Source: Bacteroidota bacterium (GTDB taxonomy: Bacteria; Bacteroidota; Bacteroidia; Flavobacteriales; Crocinitomicaceae). From it: a stretch of DNA of 12,179 bases. The notes below the pieces were generated by a model. It made no database searches, was not told the origin of the DNA, and worked only from the letters and a program-made list of their open reading frames with translations. Where the stretch lies: contig JAKQEZ010000466.1 of NCBI GenBank assembly GCA_029558435.1, positions 1-12,179 of the forward strand, read 5' to 3'. Shown one piece after another: positions 1-9,200 of the stretch (position 1 is its first letter; the number at the start of each line of letters is the position of its first letter). The position numbers and the translations under genes are program-made.

Positions 1-47
1 GGCTTGTGCGACTTGGCAATGTGTGTGGCTGCTGGGTTGGCATATGA

Positions 48-896
48 TTACAAGTTATATTTCTTCATTAGATTTTTACAAAACTCGACTTCCTTGTCAT
101 TAAACAATTTCTGATATTTTGGTCGTGAAGCCAAATATTCCAATGAAAGGTCAACACGATGGGGAATGGGTTCTTCAAGCTTTTTAAATCCTGATTTCAT
201 GTCTCCCGAAGTAATTTCATCATGTAGGATTCGTTTGATAAACTCTACACCACCACCGTCCAGCTTCATTCTTTCTAAAAGGAGTGTGCTGATTGGAATG
301 CCAATTCTTAAGGCTTCATCAAATGATTTCTTAACATCATCTTCCAATTCCTGTCTTAGCAGGATTTCTTCTTCGTCAAGCTGTGCAAGCATTACCGCTG
401 CAATTTTCCCTTGTTCTTTGAATTGGTTTAAGTCTGCAACTTCAGTTATTGGTTGAGATGCCTTGTCGCAAAAGAATTTGTGTTTGGCTTCAAATTGTTT
501 CAGCAATCTATCGTCTTCCTCTTTTCCAGTTTCCAAGTGCATTACCACAATATTTTCCTCATTGCTTTGAGCAAAATATGACCAGTTATAGGAGCCGTTT
601 ATAATTGTTGTATTGTCAATGATGCAGAATTTGTGATGCAAGAATTTAGGCGTTGCAATATGCAGTTTACTATTATGCCTTAAAAAGTCTTTCCATTTTG
701 AAATATTACGAAAGTTTTCTTTGGATTCACTCATTACCACCGCAACATATAAACCGCTTTCGGCTCTTTGTGTTAGTGTTCTTATTATATCTTCATCCGT
801 TAGCCAAGCCATAGCAATCTTGATTTCTCGGGTAGCCTTTTTGAGTTGCCCGATAATCTCGTTTCTTATATTGCTGAAGTGTACGACTGATTGCAT
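48..896 (-). CDS. Phospholipase D-like (HKD) nuclease-family protein, 282 aa, last gene of the defence operon
   Basis: A single PLD-superfamily domain occupies about residues 1-135. The signature is HxKx4D with H87, K89 and D94 (HHKFCIID), followed by GSYNWS at 101-106 and acidic E113/E114. Proteins with one HKD motif normally dimerise to form one active site, and many are nucleases rather than lipases. I see no signal peptide or membrane segment, so it is probably cytoplasmic. Residues 160-210 are charged and helical. Residues 214-282 form a separate tail with a GF-x2-L, a DLSLE and a YxxLF block, which resembles short C-terminal helical segments I associate with restriction-type nucleases. 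The start lies 2 nt after the stop of the upstream ATPase gene, so coupled translation is likely. Nuclease activity and a role as accessory effector are inferred. DrmC of DISARM is also a PLD protein, but motif reading alone cannot show orthology. Confidence 0.85.
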   Translation of the reverse strand: MQSVVHFSNIRNEIIGQLKKATREIKIAMAWLTDEDIIRTLTQRAESGLYVAVVMSESKENFRNISKWKDFLRHNSKLHIATPKFLHHKFCIIDNTTIINGSYNWSYFAQSNEENIVVMHLETGKEEDDRLLKQFEAKHKFFCDKASQPITEVADLNQFKEQGKIAAVMLAQLDEEEILLRQELEDDVKKSFDEALRIGIPISTLLLERMKLDGGGVEFIKRILHDEITSGDMKSGFKKLEEPIPHRVDLSLEYLASRPKYQKLFNDKEVEFCKNLMKKYNL

Positions 897-898
897 AT

Positions 899-2653
899 TT
901 AAATTTTCATCCCTGCCTCCTGACAGCGTTTTATATAAATTTTCACATTTTGATTCGCTATGGCCTTTTTGATTTCAATTACGGTTTCAATTGCCTCTTC
1001 AATCTCTTCTTTGAAAAGCGGTGATTCGTTAAAATGAGCACCAGGGTTTAAACATCTGTTTTTTATTAGTTTAATTTGTGCTACTAATTGCGAAAGCTCT
1101 AACGACTGAGATTTTTCGTTCTTTACTTTTATAAGAAAGTTAGTCCAGTGTCTTCTGAATGTTTTAAGTTCACCTCTTCGTATTTTTGTTTCTTTATTTG
1201 CATCATATTTGACATTACTATCTAGGTCATTCTTCAAGTCTTCGATTTCTTCAGCAGTAATATCATTCCTTGAAACCAATCTTCTAAGGTCGTTTAGTAA
1301 AGCTGATTCGTCAGTTGAATCAATAACCTTTTCAATCATAGAACCAAGGCTTGTCCAGCTTGTATTAGCCCAAATATATTTTAGTTCAGGGTCGGTGTAT
1401 TTACCTAGAATTGATTCTGTTTCTTTTCGTAAATACAAAGCACAGGCTTCATAATCACCATTTTTATAGTTATCAATTGCTTTTGTTAGAAAATCACTTC
1501 TGTCATATCTGATTTTTGGGTTCTCATGTATCGGTGTTGGCTCAAATACCATCAACTGCCATTTGCTGATATTATCATGAATTTTCCTTTTAAGCTCGTT
1601 GTAGAAACCTTTTTCGTGGGTAAGAATGATAATTTGATAATCCTCCGAATATTTATCAATGACCAAATCGATAACTTTAAGCCTGTTGTTTAAGTCCAAG
1701 CTAATTAGCAAGTCATCTAAAACCAATAGGTTCAAATCATCTTCGTGTCCTGCTAAACTGTTCTTTTTTCTTACCTCCATCAAAACGAAACGAATTGCCA
1801 ATGCAATTGCGTTTATTCTTGCTTCATTAAAAAAGATATGCGGCTTACCAATATCTTTTAAACCTGTCTTAGCATCTCCAAAAGTTGAAGTCAAATGAAT
1901 TTTTATCTCTGAAACTTGTCGTTTCTTATCAAACTCAGCTAATGCGGTTTCAACATACACCCCAATTACTGCCTTTTCACCATCCCTTGCCAAATAATTG
2001 TTATAATAATCACTTACAAGACTTGTTCCACCTTTTAATTTCAATGGGTCAATTAGGTCTTCAAGGGCATTATTAAATTCGGTACGCCATAGATTTAACG
2101 TAGCGATTTTTTCATTTTTCTTGCATCCGTCAAGAATTTTATTGTATAGTTCAAGAAGATTAACCCCTGTGCTGCTTTGGGCAAACGGGATAATATCACG
2201 TAAGAAAAATGGCCAGAGATTTAATGGTTCAGAGTTCCTGAAATTACTAAAGTTCAATAGCAAGCGGTGCGTAATAAATTCACTTGATGAATTTACTTGT
2301 TTAATAAATGGGTCTTTACAATCATCATCCGTTTCAGAAAGCTTAAAGGATGTTAATGTCTTGCTGTTTTTTTCCTTGAAATTCAAATGAATGAAGGAAT
2401 CAACTTCATCTTTTTGATATACATTTCGTAGACTTTGTGAAAGCGGATCGATTTTCTCAAAATACTTCTTGTGCTCATTAGGTTTCTTACTACTACATTG
2501 TAAGGCAGTGTATAAAGCCCAAAATATGGAAGACTTTCCGCTGCCATTAACACCAAAAACTAAAGCATGACGACCATTAAATTTTATTTCAGCGTTATCA
2601 GGAAACGCCTTGAAGTTCTGCAACTCTATGCTATGTAAATATTTCTTAGCCAT
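899..2653 (-). CDS. RecF-like AAA/ABC-type ATPase with possible HEPN-like C-terminal domain, 584 aa
   Basis: The N-terminal half is a RecF/SMC-like ATPase. Residues 5-16 have the typical opening (HSIELQNFKAF). Walker A is GVNGSGKSS at 34-42, a signature-like helix (NEARINAIALA) lies at 276-286, Walker B is LLVLDD at 309-314 with the D-loop LISLD at 316-320, and the switch histidine is in ILTHEKGF at 343-350. The DD ending of Walker B is as in RecF. No long coiled coil is present, so it is not a full SMC or Rad50. Residues 388-570 are a separate helical region. Its first helix has R409-x3-E413, and an R533-x6-H540 motif follows, a pattern compatible with HEPN RNase folds. ATPase plus HEPN-like RNase is the architecture of the R-M-linked anticodon nucleases PrrC and RloC, though overall similarity to them is not obvious. 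The start ATG overlaps the end of the methyltransferase gene by 8 nt. The ATPase call is firm; the HEPN reading is inference. Confidence 0.88.
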   Translation of the reverse strand: MAKKYLHSIELQNFKAFPDNAEIKFNGRHALVFGVNGSGKSSIFWALYTALQCSSKKPNEHKKYFEKIDPLSQSLRNVYQKDEVDSFIHLNFKEKNSKTLTSFKLSETDDDCKDPFIKQVNSSSEFITHRLLLNFSNFRNSEPLNLWPFFLRDIIPFAQSSTGVNLLELYNKILDGCKKNEKIATLNLWRTEFNNALEDLIDPLKLKGGTSLVSDYYNNYLARDGEKAVIGVYVETALAEFDKKRQVSEIKIHLTSTFGDAKTGLKDIGKPHIFFNEARINAIALAIRFVLMEVRKKNSLAGHEDDLNLLVLDDLLISLDLNNRLKVIDLVIDKYSEDYQIIILTHEKGFYNELKRKIHDNISKWQLMVFEPTPIHENPKIRYDRSDFLTKAIDNYKNGDYEACALYLRKETESILGKYTDPELKYIWANTSWTSLGSMIEKVIDSTDESALLNDLRRLVSRNDITAEEIEDLKNDLDSNVKYDANKETKIRRGELKTFRRHWTNFLIKVKNEKSQSLELSQLVAQIKLIKNRCLNPGAHFNESPLFKEEIEEAIETVIEIKKAIANQNVKIYIKRCQEAGMKI

Positions 2654-5600
2654 TCTGTATTACATTAATGATGTCAGGACTTTTCACAGGAAAGTCTAAA
2701 ATTCGTCTGCGGATGATGTTGTCGGTGCTTTTGTATTCGTCATACACGGCATTGATGATTTTGACAATCTTGTCTGCCTGTGTTTTTTCATCCAAGTGGT
2801 TTATGGGTTTTAATAGTTGGTTTACTTCTTTTAAAACAGTAAGCCCTTTTTCCTCCATGTGTTCTTTGAAATACAACTCATACACACATGCATCTACTAA
2901 TTCTTCAAAGTTGGCGGCCATATGGTCGTTTGGTGTATAGGGGCTGATGCGTGCAGAATACTTTTTGATGAAAGTGATATAATCCACCAAAATCTCAAAT
3001 GGTTTCATTTCCGACTTTGAAATTTCAGGAATAGGTATTTTATCCACTACAAATTTTTTCCATTGATTTGTAGCCATTCCAGAGCTATTGCAGATTAAGC
3101 TGAAATAGAAATAGACAATCTTCGAATTTAAAACCGCTAATAGGTATTTTAAATCCTTCCCAACTATCATAAATGCACCAGCTAATAAATACGCTTCTTC
3201 ATTGCTGTAGCAGAACTTATTTATGTTAGTTAATTCTAGCCAAATAATCTTTTCTCCTTCAAAATCTTTGTAATAATTGCAATCCCGTAGTTCCCACCAG
3301 TAATCGCCTTGGTCATCTCTTTTATAAAGACCTTTGGGTTTCTTTTTGTCATTGTTTGTTTCAAAAAACCTTTGCTTGTTTTCAAGATGTTCAAGAATTC
3401 CAGAGTAATTTGACCTCATGAAAATTTCTGCTCCCGTATCACCTCTATTTTCATTAGACCATCCGCTAGGGATTGTAATCAGGTAGAGGTTGTCATGCTT
3501 ATAATAATATCTGCCGATATCTCTACCTCGTAGAACTTTTTTAAAGAATTGTATTGATAATGGTGATTTATTGATTATCGTGTTCTTTGTATCTTCATCA
3601 ACAACAAAAGCTTCATTGAAACCAGTCAATAAACCACGATAAACAAATAAGTTTAAATTTTCTATTAGTGTACCGGCACTTTCAATCTTTGTTTTAATTT
3701 TTAAGTTTCCTTTCTCGGTAAATGACCAATTGTCTACTGAAAGTGCTTTACTATCATAAGTATCTCCGAAATTATTTACGTATTGAATTAAGGGTTCGTT
3801 TTTTTGAATGTCGTTACCAACCAAACAATAATTAAAAGCATAATTAGGTTCTAAAGATGCAACCTTCTGGAAAAATATTATTGACGTATCAACTGTAGCA
3901 CCGAAAACCTGTACATCATTAAAATCAATGTATCCACTAATTTTTGTTTTTTCAATCAGATATTTTCTAAGATTGTATCCATACTTTGCTCTTGTATATT
4001 TCTTAGAGCATATATAAGAAAAAACGCCTTTGTCTTGTTTTAGAATTTTATGACCCAATTCAAAGAAGTAGGTATAAATATCGCTGGTGCTATTATACAC
4101 TTCATAATTGGGTTTGCCGTCAATCTTTTCCAAATAGGGTTTAATGTCGGTAATGCTTTCTTGACGGATGTATGGTGGGTTGCCAATCACTATGTCAAAG
4201 CCACCTTTGTCAAACACATCCTTGAAATACAAATGCCACATAAACCAGGGCTTTTCATCTTTTTTCAAAAGCGGTTTAATGTCTTTCAAGGCTTGCTGCA
4301 TATCCTCAATTTCCGCTTCCAACGTGGCAATTGTCTTTTCCTGCTTTGCTTTTTTACTTTTGTCTGGTGCAATGTTTTTTGAAATTGAGAGAGCAGTTTT
4401 TTTCTTTTCAGCAATCAAGTCTTTAAACGATTGCTCAATGCTGTGAGCCACCAAAGCATCAATTTCATTACGTATTTCTTCTTTACGGTGGTTGTTTTTC
4501 GGGTCAAAAAAGTCCTTTTCGAGTTTAGCTAAATCAGTATGCGTTTTCTTAAACAGATTAACCTGTGTTTGTGTATTGAATAAATCTGTTTGTTGTGGCT
4601 CTTCTTGTGTGTCGTGATACTTTAATGAATAACCTTTGAAACTTTCAAGCAAAGAATCTCCTTGCATAATTTTGTAATCGAAGTTGGGCAGTGGTTGTGG
4701 TTTTTCGCCTTTCTTCACTTCTTCATCTACAATCAAACTCAGCCAAAAACGCAAACGGGCAATGTCCACTGCACCTTTGTCTTTATCTACTCCGTAAATG
4801 GAGTTTTGTATAATGGCTCTTTTTACCTCACCTTTTTTATCCAGCAATGTCCAGTCCAAAGCCAGTTTGGCGTGAAATATCTCTTGTAATAAACCCATAG
4901 GAAAAGCTCCCGAACCAATGGCGGGGTCGCAAATCTTTACATCATCCAGCAGTTTTTCAATTTTGGACGCGTTGTTTCGTATAAAGTTGTCTTTGGCCTT
5001 TTCATCTCCACGGTCTTTGTAACGAATGAAATTGGCAATGGCTTCATGTTTGCCTAAGTGCAGTTCAAGGTATTGAATCAATACTTCCTGACACATGTAT
5101 TGCACAATGAGTTTGGGGGTATAAAAAGCTCCCTTCTCACGATTGTCTTCCAACAGGTTTTCAAAAATGTGCCCTAGCATTTCAGGGTCAATACCTACAT
5201 CCAAATCGTCAGGTGTACTTTCATCAATGGTGAAATTGTATTCACCAAAAAATGAAAACAGATTTTCAAACAATTCCTTTTTGAAAACAATAAAATCGGC
5301 TTTTGCTTTCTTTTCTATTTCATCACGCTCAAACAAACCACCATTCAGATAAGGGAACTTGGTTTTGGTTACTTTGAAAATTTCATCCTTCGGATTATTG
5401 AGTGTTTCAAAGAATAAAGGCACAAGGCAATTGGTGTAAAACGCATCATTGCAATTGGCTTCAAAAAATTCCGCTAAAAAGTTTTTGTTTCCTTCACCAT
5501 AATGTTTGTCTTGGGCTACATCTAACCAACCTTTCTTTTGAAGGAATTGAAGAAAAACAATCCTGCCCAACATTTTCTTTACAAAGTCACGAATGGCTTT

Positions 5601-6248
5601 TTCATTGCTTCCGAAAATATTGGCTTTGTACGGTGATTCAATTAGGCTTTCAACAAATGCCTGATAATGCTTTTTGTACTTTACGAAAAACTCTTTGGAA
5701 GCCTTTTCTACAGAGAAAGCTTCTAAAACATCCTTAATCGTACGGGTACGTTTTTCTACCAAATGCCAAAAGCGTTCTCTGGGTGTTACACAAGTTTCGC
5801 CTTTGCCCAATACATAAGTGTATCGTTTGGGATGTGTTTCTTTCTTTATCTCATTGCCTTCATCGTCCCAATATTTCGATTTGGAGTAAAAGGAAAAACG
5901 CCAATCGTCATGTCCCGGTTGGTGGTACACAATTAAAGCACCATCTACCATTCCCGGAATTACTTCATTGGTAATCAAATTGCGTAAACCAACACGATTG
6001 CGGGTGATGTGAGTAGCATTTGTCTTCAGTTCTACTTCATATAATGCCAAACTGTTTCCATCATCCAATTTGATATTACCAAAACGAACGATTTTTTGTG
6101 TAAGGTCACGTTGTGCCTGTTTGGTCAAACTCACAGGCTCTTCAGTAGCAAAAAATTCACGGTTGGGGAAGATGGCGTTTACAATCTTCTTCCAGTTGTC
6201 CCGTGTATATTCGGCTCTTAAGTGTTCGTGTAATTCTTCTTTTGTCAT
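2646..6248 (-). CDS. Eco57I/type IIG-like adenine-specific DNA methyltransferase with putative N-terminal nuclease motif, 1200 aa
   Basis: This is a large N6-adenine methyltransferase of the gamma-like order used by type IIG enzymes and PglX-like proteins. Motif X is GAFYTP at 373-378, motif I (SAM binding) is DPAIGSGAF at 441-449, and the catalytic motif IV is NPPY at 690-693. A lysine/glutamate-rich helical insert (about 565-665) separates motif I from motif IV. The C-terminal part (about 700-1060) is the target-recognition region, with GLLTGFNEAFVVD at 872-884 and VLRGRDIGRYY at 905-915. The N-terminal 200 residues contain D63-x9-E73-L-K75, matching the spacing of the D-x9-ExK nuclease motif described in MmeI; activity is only inferred. 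The length fits single-chain type IIG or BREX/DISARM methylases (about 1000-1250 aa). The start is fixed by a TAATG junction with the helicase gene. The recognition region is markedly AT-rich compared with the catalytic part. Expected role: self-marking and target recognition for the operon's restriction components. Confidence 0.92.
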   Translation of the reverse strand: MTKEELHEHLRAEYTRDNWKKIVNAIFPNREFFATEEPVSLTKQAQRDLTQKIVRFGNIKLDDGNSLALYEVELKTNATHITRNRVGLRNLITNEVIPGMVDGALIVYHQPGHDDWRFSFYSKSKYWDDEGNEIKKETHPKRYTYVLGKGETCVTPRERFWHLVEKRTRTIKDVLEAFSVEKASKEFFVKYKKHYQAFVESLIESPYKANIFGSNEKAIRDFVKKMLGRIVFLQFLQKKGWLDVAQDKHYGEGNKNFLAEFFEANCNDAFYTNCLVPLFFETLNNPKDEIFKVTKTKFPYLNGGLFERDEIEKKAKADFIVFKKELFENLFSFFGEYNFTIDESTPDDLDVGIDPEMLGHIFENLLEDNREKGAFYTPKLIVQYMCQEVLIQYLELHLGKHEAIANFIRYKDRGDEKAKDNFIRNNASKIEKLLDDVKICDPAIGSGAFPMGLLQEIFHAKLALDWTLLDKKGEVKRAIIQNSIYGVDKDKGAVDIARLRFWLSLIVDEEVKKGEKPQPLPNFDYKIMQGDSLLESFKGYSLKYHDTQEEPQQTDLFNTQTQVNLFKKTHTDLAKLEKDFFDPKNNHRKEEIRNEIDALVAHSIEQSFKDLIAEKKKTALSISKNIAPDKSKKAKQEKTIATLEAEIEDMQQALKDIKPLLKKDEKPWFMWHLYFKDVFDKGGFDIVIGNPPYIRQESITDIKPYLEKIDGKPNYEVYNSTSDIYTYFFELGHKILKQDKGVFSYICSKKYTRAKYGYNLRKYLIEKTKISGYIDFNDVQVFGATVDTSIIFFQKVASLEPNYAFNYCLVGNDIQKNEPLIQYVNNFGDTYDSKALSVDNWSFTEKGNLKIKTKIESAGTLIENLNLFVYRGLLTGFNEAFVVDEDTKNTIINKSPLSIQFFKKVLRGRDIGRYYYKHDNLYLITIPSGWSNENRGDTGAEIFMRSNYSGILEHLENKQRFFETNNDKKKPKGLYKRDDQGDYWWELRDCNYYKDFEGEKIIWLELTNINKFCYSNEEAYLLAGAFMIVGKDLKYLLAVLNSKIVYFYFSLICNSSGMATNQWKKFVVDKIPIPEISKSEMKPFEILVDYITFIKKYSARISPYTPNDHMAANFEELVDACVYELYFKEHMEEKGLTVLKEVNQLLKPINHLDEKTQADKIVKIINAVYDEYKSTDNIIRRRILDFPVKSPDIINVIQNG

Positions 6249-9200
6249 TAGCCTACGAATGATTCTGATATAATAATTTGCGGTGCGTTATACTTGGTTT
6301 CAACTTTCTTAGGTTTCGGTTCCTCCTCGTCTTCTTTCATGGCATCAATTAACGGATAGGCTTTCAAAATTTTAATCAATTGCTGAAAGGCATCTACATT
6401 GGTCATGGGTTTCACCGCAGGATATTTGCGTGAATCTTCAAAAAGTCGTTTCCGTTCTTTTGCCAGTTTGTTTATCTCTCTGGGTAATTTTTGAAATTTG
6501 CCCTTTGAAATAGCTATTTTGGCGGCATTCAGTAACTCTTTTTCATCAGGACTAACAAAGTCAAAATGAATTTGACCGTGTAAATACTCAATGGCTCGTT
6601 GGTCGTTAGGACCCATCTTTACCGTTCCTGCCTGACCTAGTGCTGCAAGATTTTCTTCTTCTCTGAACGTTTGAAGTGCCGTTCCGATTTGGTCGTGGTG
6701 GTACTGATGTAGCTTTACAGCCTTTTCAGTTATGTGTGCTTTGAAAATTCTGGCAGCCTCAATGAAAGTGAGTTCTTCAAATTCCAGTTTGTTGTTGATG
6801 TAATAGAAGCTATCACGTTTTTGGTTTTTGATGTACACCAATGACGTTTCTATTCTGCTCTTGTCGTTTCTGCCAGTCCTTGCTCTTTTAGGCACACGGT
6901 CACGAATCTTTTTATAAAGCTCAGGTTGTTCATCTCTGAACTTTCTTAACTCATTCAGGAATACTAAACGTTCATCTCTTTCTTCTTCGGGTACTTTCTC
7001 AAATAGGCCGAATGTGCCATATTCCTCATCATCTGAATAGATTTGGCTGTCCTCGCCCAATGCAGAGTGAAAAGCTTGCAGTTTGATGTAAGCCTTTTTG
7101 TTCAACTCTATTTCATTATCTGTTTTTGCAGTTGGGAAAAAGTTATAGATATACACTTTATCCGAAGGCGTACCGATGCGGTTTACACGTCCAATACGCT
7201 GCATCAAACGGGTTGCATTCCAAGGAATGTCATAATTGACAATCACATTAGAACGGTGAAGGTTTACACCCTCAGCCAAAACTTCTGTAGTAATGATGAT
7301 GTCGTAATCGTTCTTTTGCTCTTCCAGTTTAAGGTTTGCATCAAAATTGGCTGCAATAATTTCAGAAAGATCTTTTTGGTTGGAACTATCCACAGCAATC
7401 AATCTGTCAAAGCCGTCTTTCTTCAGGCGTTTACTGATGTAGTCGGTTGTTTCTTTAGATTCACTGAAAAGTATGAGCTTTCCATTGTCGTTGATGTCTT
7501 TCTTCAGCAACTCATTTTTGAGTCTGAAAACCAATTCATCGTATTTGGGGTCTTGGATGATTTTGTTCCAGCTTTCAACCAACTTGTCTAAAACCTTTTG
7601 GTCATGGTAAATACCGTCTATAAACTCAGGAGAAAATTCTTCAACCGAAAATGCCTGTATAATATTTGGGTCTTGTGTATCTTCTAAAATTTGTTGAAGT
7701 GTATCTTCATCATCATTCAATATGTAATCGTTCACTCCAAGTTTAGGAGCAATAAAAATTCTACCATTTTCAATCATCTTTACCATAGCTGTATTGGCAT
7801 CATGATAACGCTTCAAACTCATTTTGAACGCTTCAAAACTGCTGTCAATCCGCTTCACCAAAAGCGTTTTCATGATTTTAGCCAATGAATCAGAAATGAT
7901 GTCGGCATTCTTATTGAAAAACTTCTTCTTGATTTCGTCAGGTAAAAATTTAATTGCCTGATAGCGGAAATACTTTAAGCCATTTTTCGTGTCTTTAAGT
8001 TGCTTTAGCGTTTCATCATACAACTCACTTAATTCTTCATCCATCTGATAAAGAATCTGCCTTGGTGGCTCAATGTCAGGGAATGTGTAGCCCTGTTCTT
8101 TAATGTCCTTCCAATATTCTTCTGTGTTTCTAATGTCGGTTCGGGTTCTTCTAACAATGATTGGTTCTAAAACCTTAACCCTGATTTCGTCATAGATTTT
8201 CTTAACCTCAGAAGCGATGATGTATTTATCCTTCTGCTTTTTCAGTTTGTCATATCGGTCAATTAGTGGTCTGAAAAAGTGTTGCAAGTTTCCGATTTCA
8301 AGTGTTGAGTTTTTTGCATCTTGGAATAAATACAACTGATTTCGGATATCATCAGGTTTATTGTTAAGTGGCGTAGCAGTAACCAGAATTACTTTTTTCT
8401 CTTTACTGCCATCAGGTGCTGGGTTTTTTCTTGGAGTTTTGCAAATCTTTTGAAGGAAGTTGAACATTTCAGATTCGTCACTTCTGAATTTGTGGGCTTC
8501 ATCCACAATGATTAAATCATAAATTTCGGGATGCGTAACCTTGTGTAAACTACCATTGGTAATCAGTGTAACATTCGGGACTTCAAAATCACGAATTGTT
8601 CTTTCCCAGTTAGGTCGTAACGCTGGAGGATGAATAATAAGAATTTTGGTTCGGTAGCCGTTGGAGAAATAAAACTTCTTTGCTACGATAGTGGCAATGA
8701 TTGTTTTACCCAAACCCACAACGTCTGCCAATACAAAGCCGTTGTGCTGAACTAATTTGTTGTAGCCATCATTAACTGCATCAATTTGATAATGGAGTTT
8801 TTTATAGCCTTTGGGTAAATCGGTTACAGATTCGGGGTCATACTCGATACTCTTTCCAAAATATTCAATTAAAAACTTGATGTAAACTTCGAAAGGCGTG
8901 AAGTCTTCATTCAGATAAGTTTCTGTTTTAAGTTCAGCAATTGATGCAGGGAGAATACTTATACTTTCTTCCCACAGTTCATTGAAAGTTTTTAAAGCAT
9001 AAGCCACATCATCAAAATCTCTTAACTCAACATTGAATTCAAAATTCCTTTCAAGTCCTGATTCTGAAAGATTGCTGGAACCTGTAATAACAGAACCTGA
9101 ATTGTGTTCATTAAAATTCTCAGGTCGGAAAATGTAAATTTTGGAATGAAGTTTTTGGCTCGGGTGTGCTTTGATTTCAATCTTTTTATCAATGATGTCA

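Noticed and set aside
1..10. GGCTTGTG-like strings at 1, 9944, 10036, 10185 and 11449, considered as flanking direct repeats of an island
   Set aside because: Only six to eight bases are shared, the copies diverge at once beyond that, and the same string occurs inside the ATPase gene near 1347. The G/T-rich non-coding strand explains them.
7043..7591. 182-codon plus-strand open frame inside the helicase gene
   Set aside because: It is the antisense shadow of a region with clear SF2 motifs on the minus strand; its composition (V, F, Q, L rich) is typical of a shadow frame.
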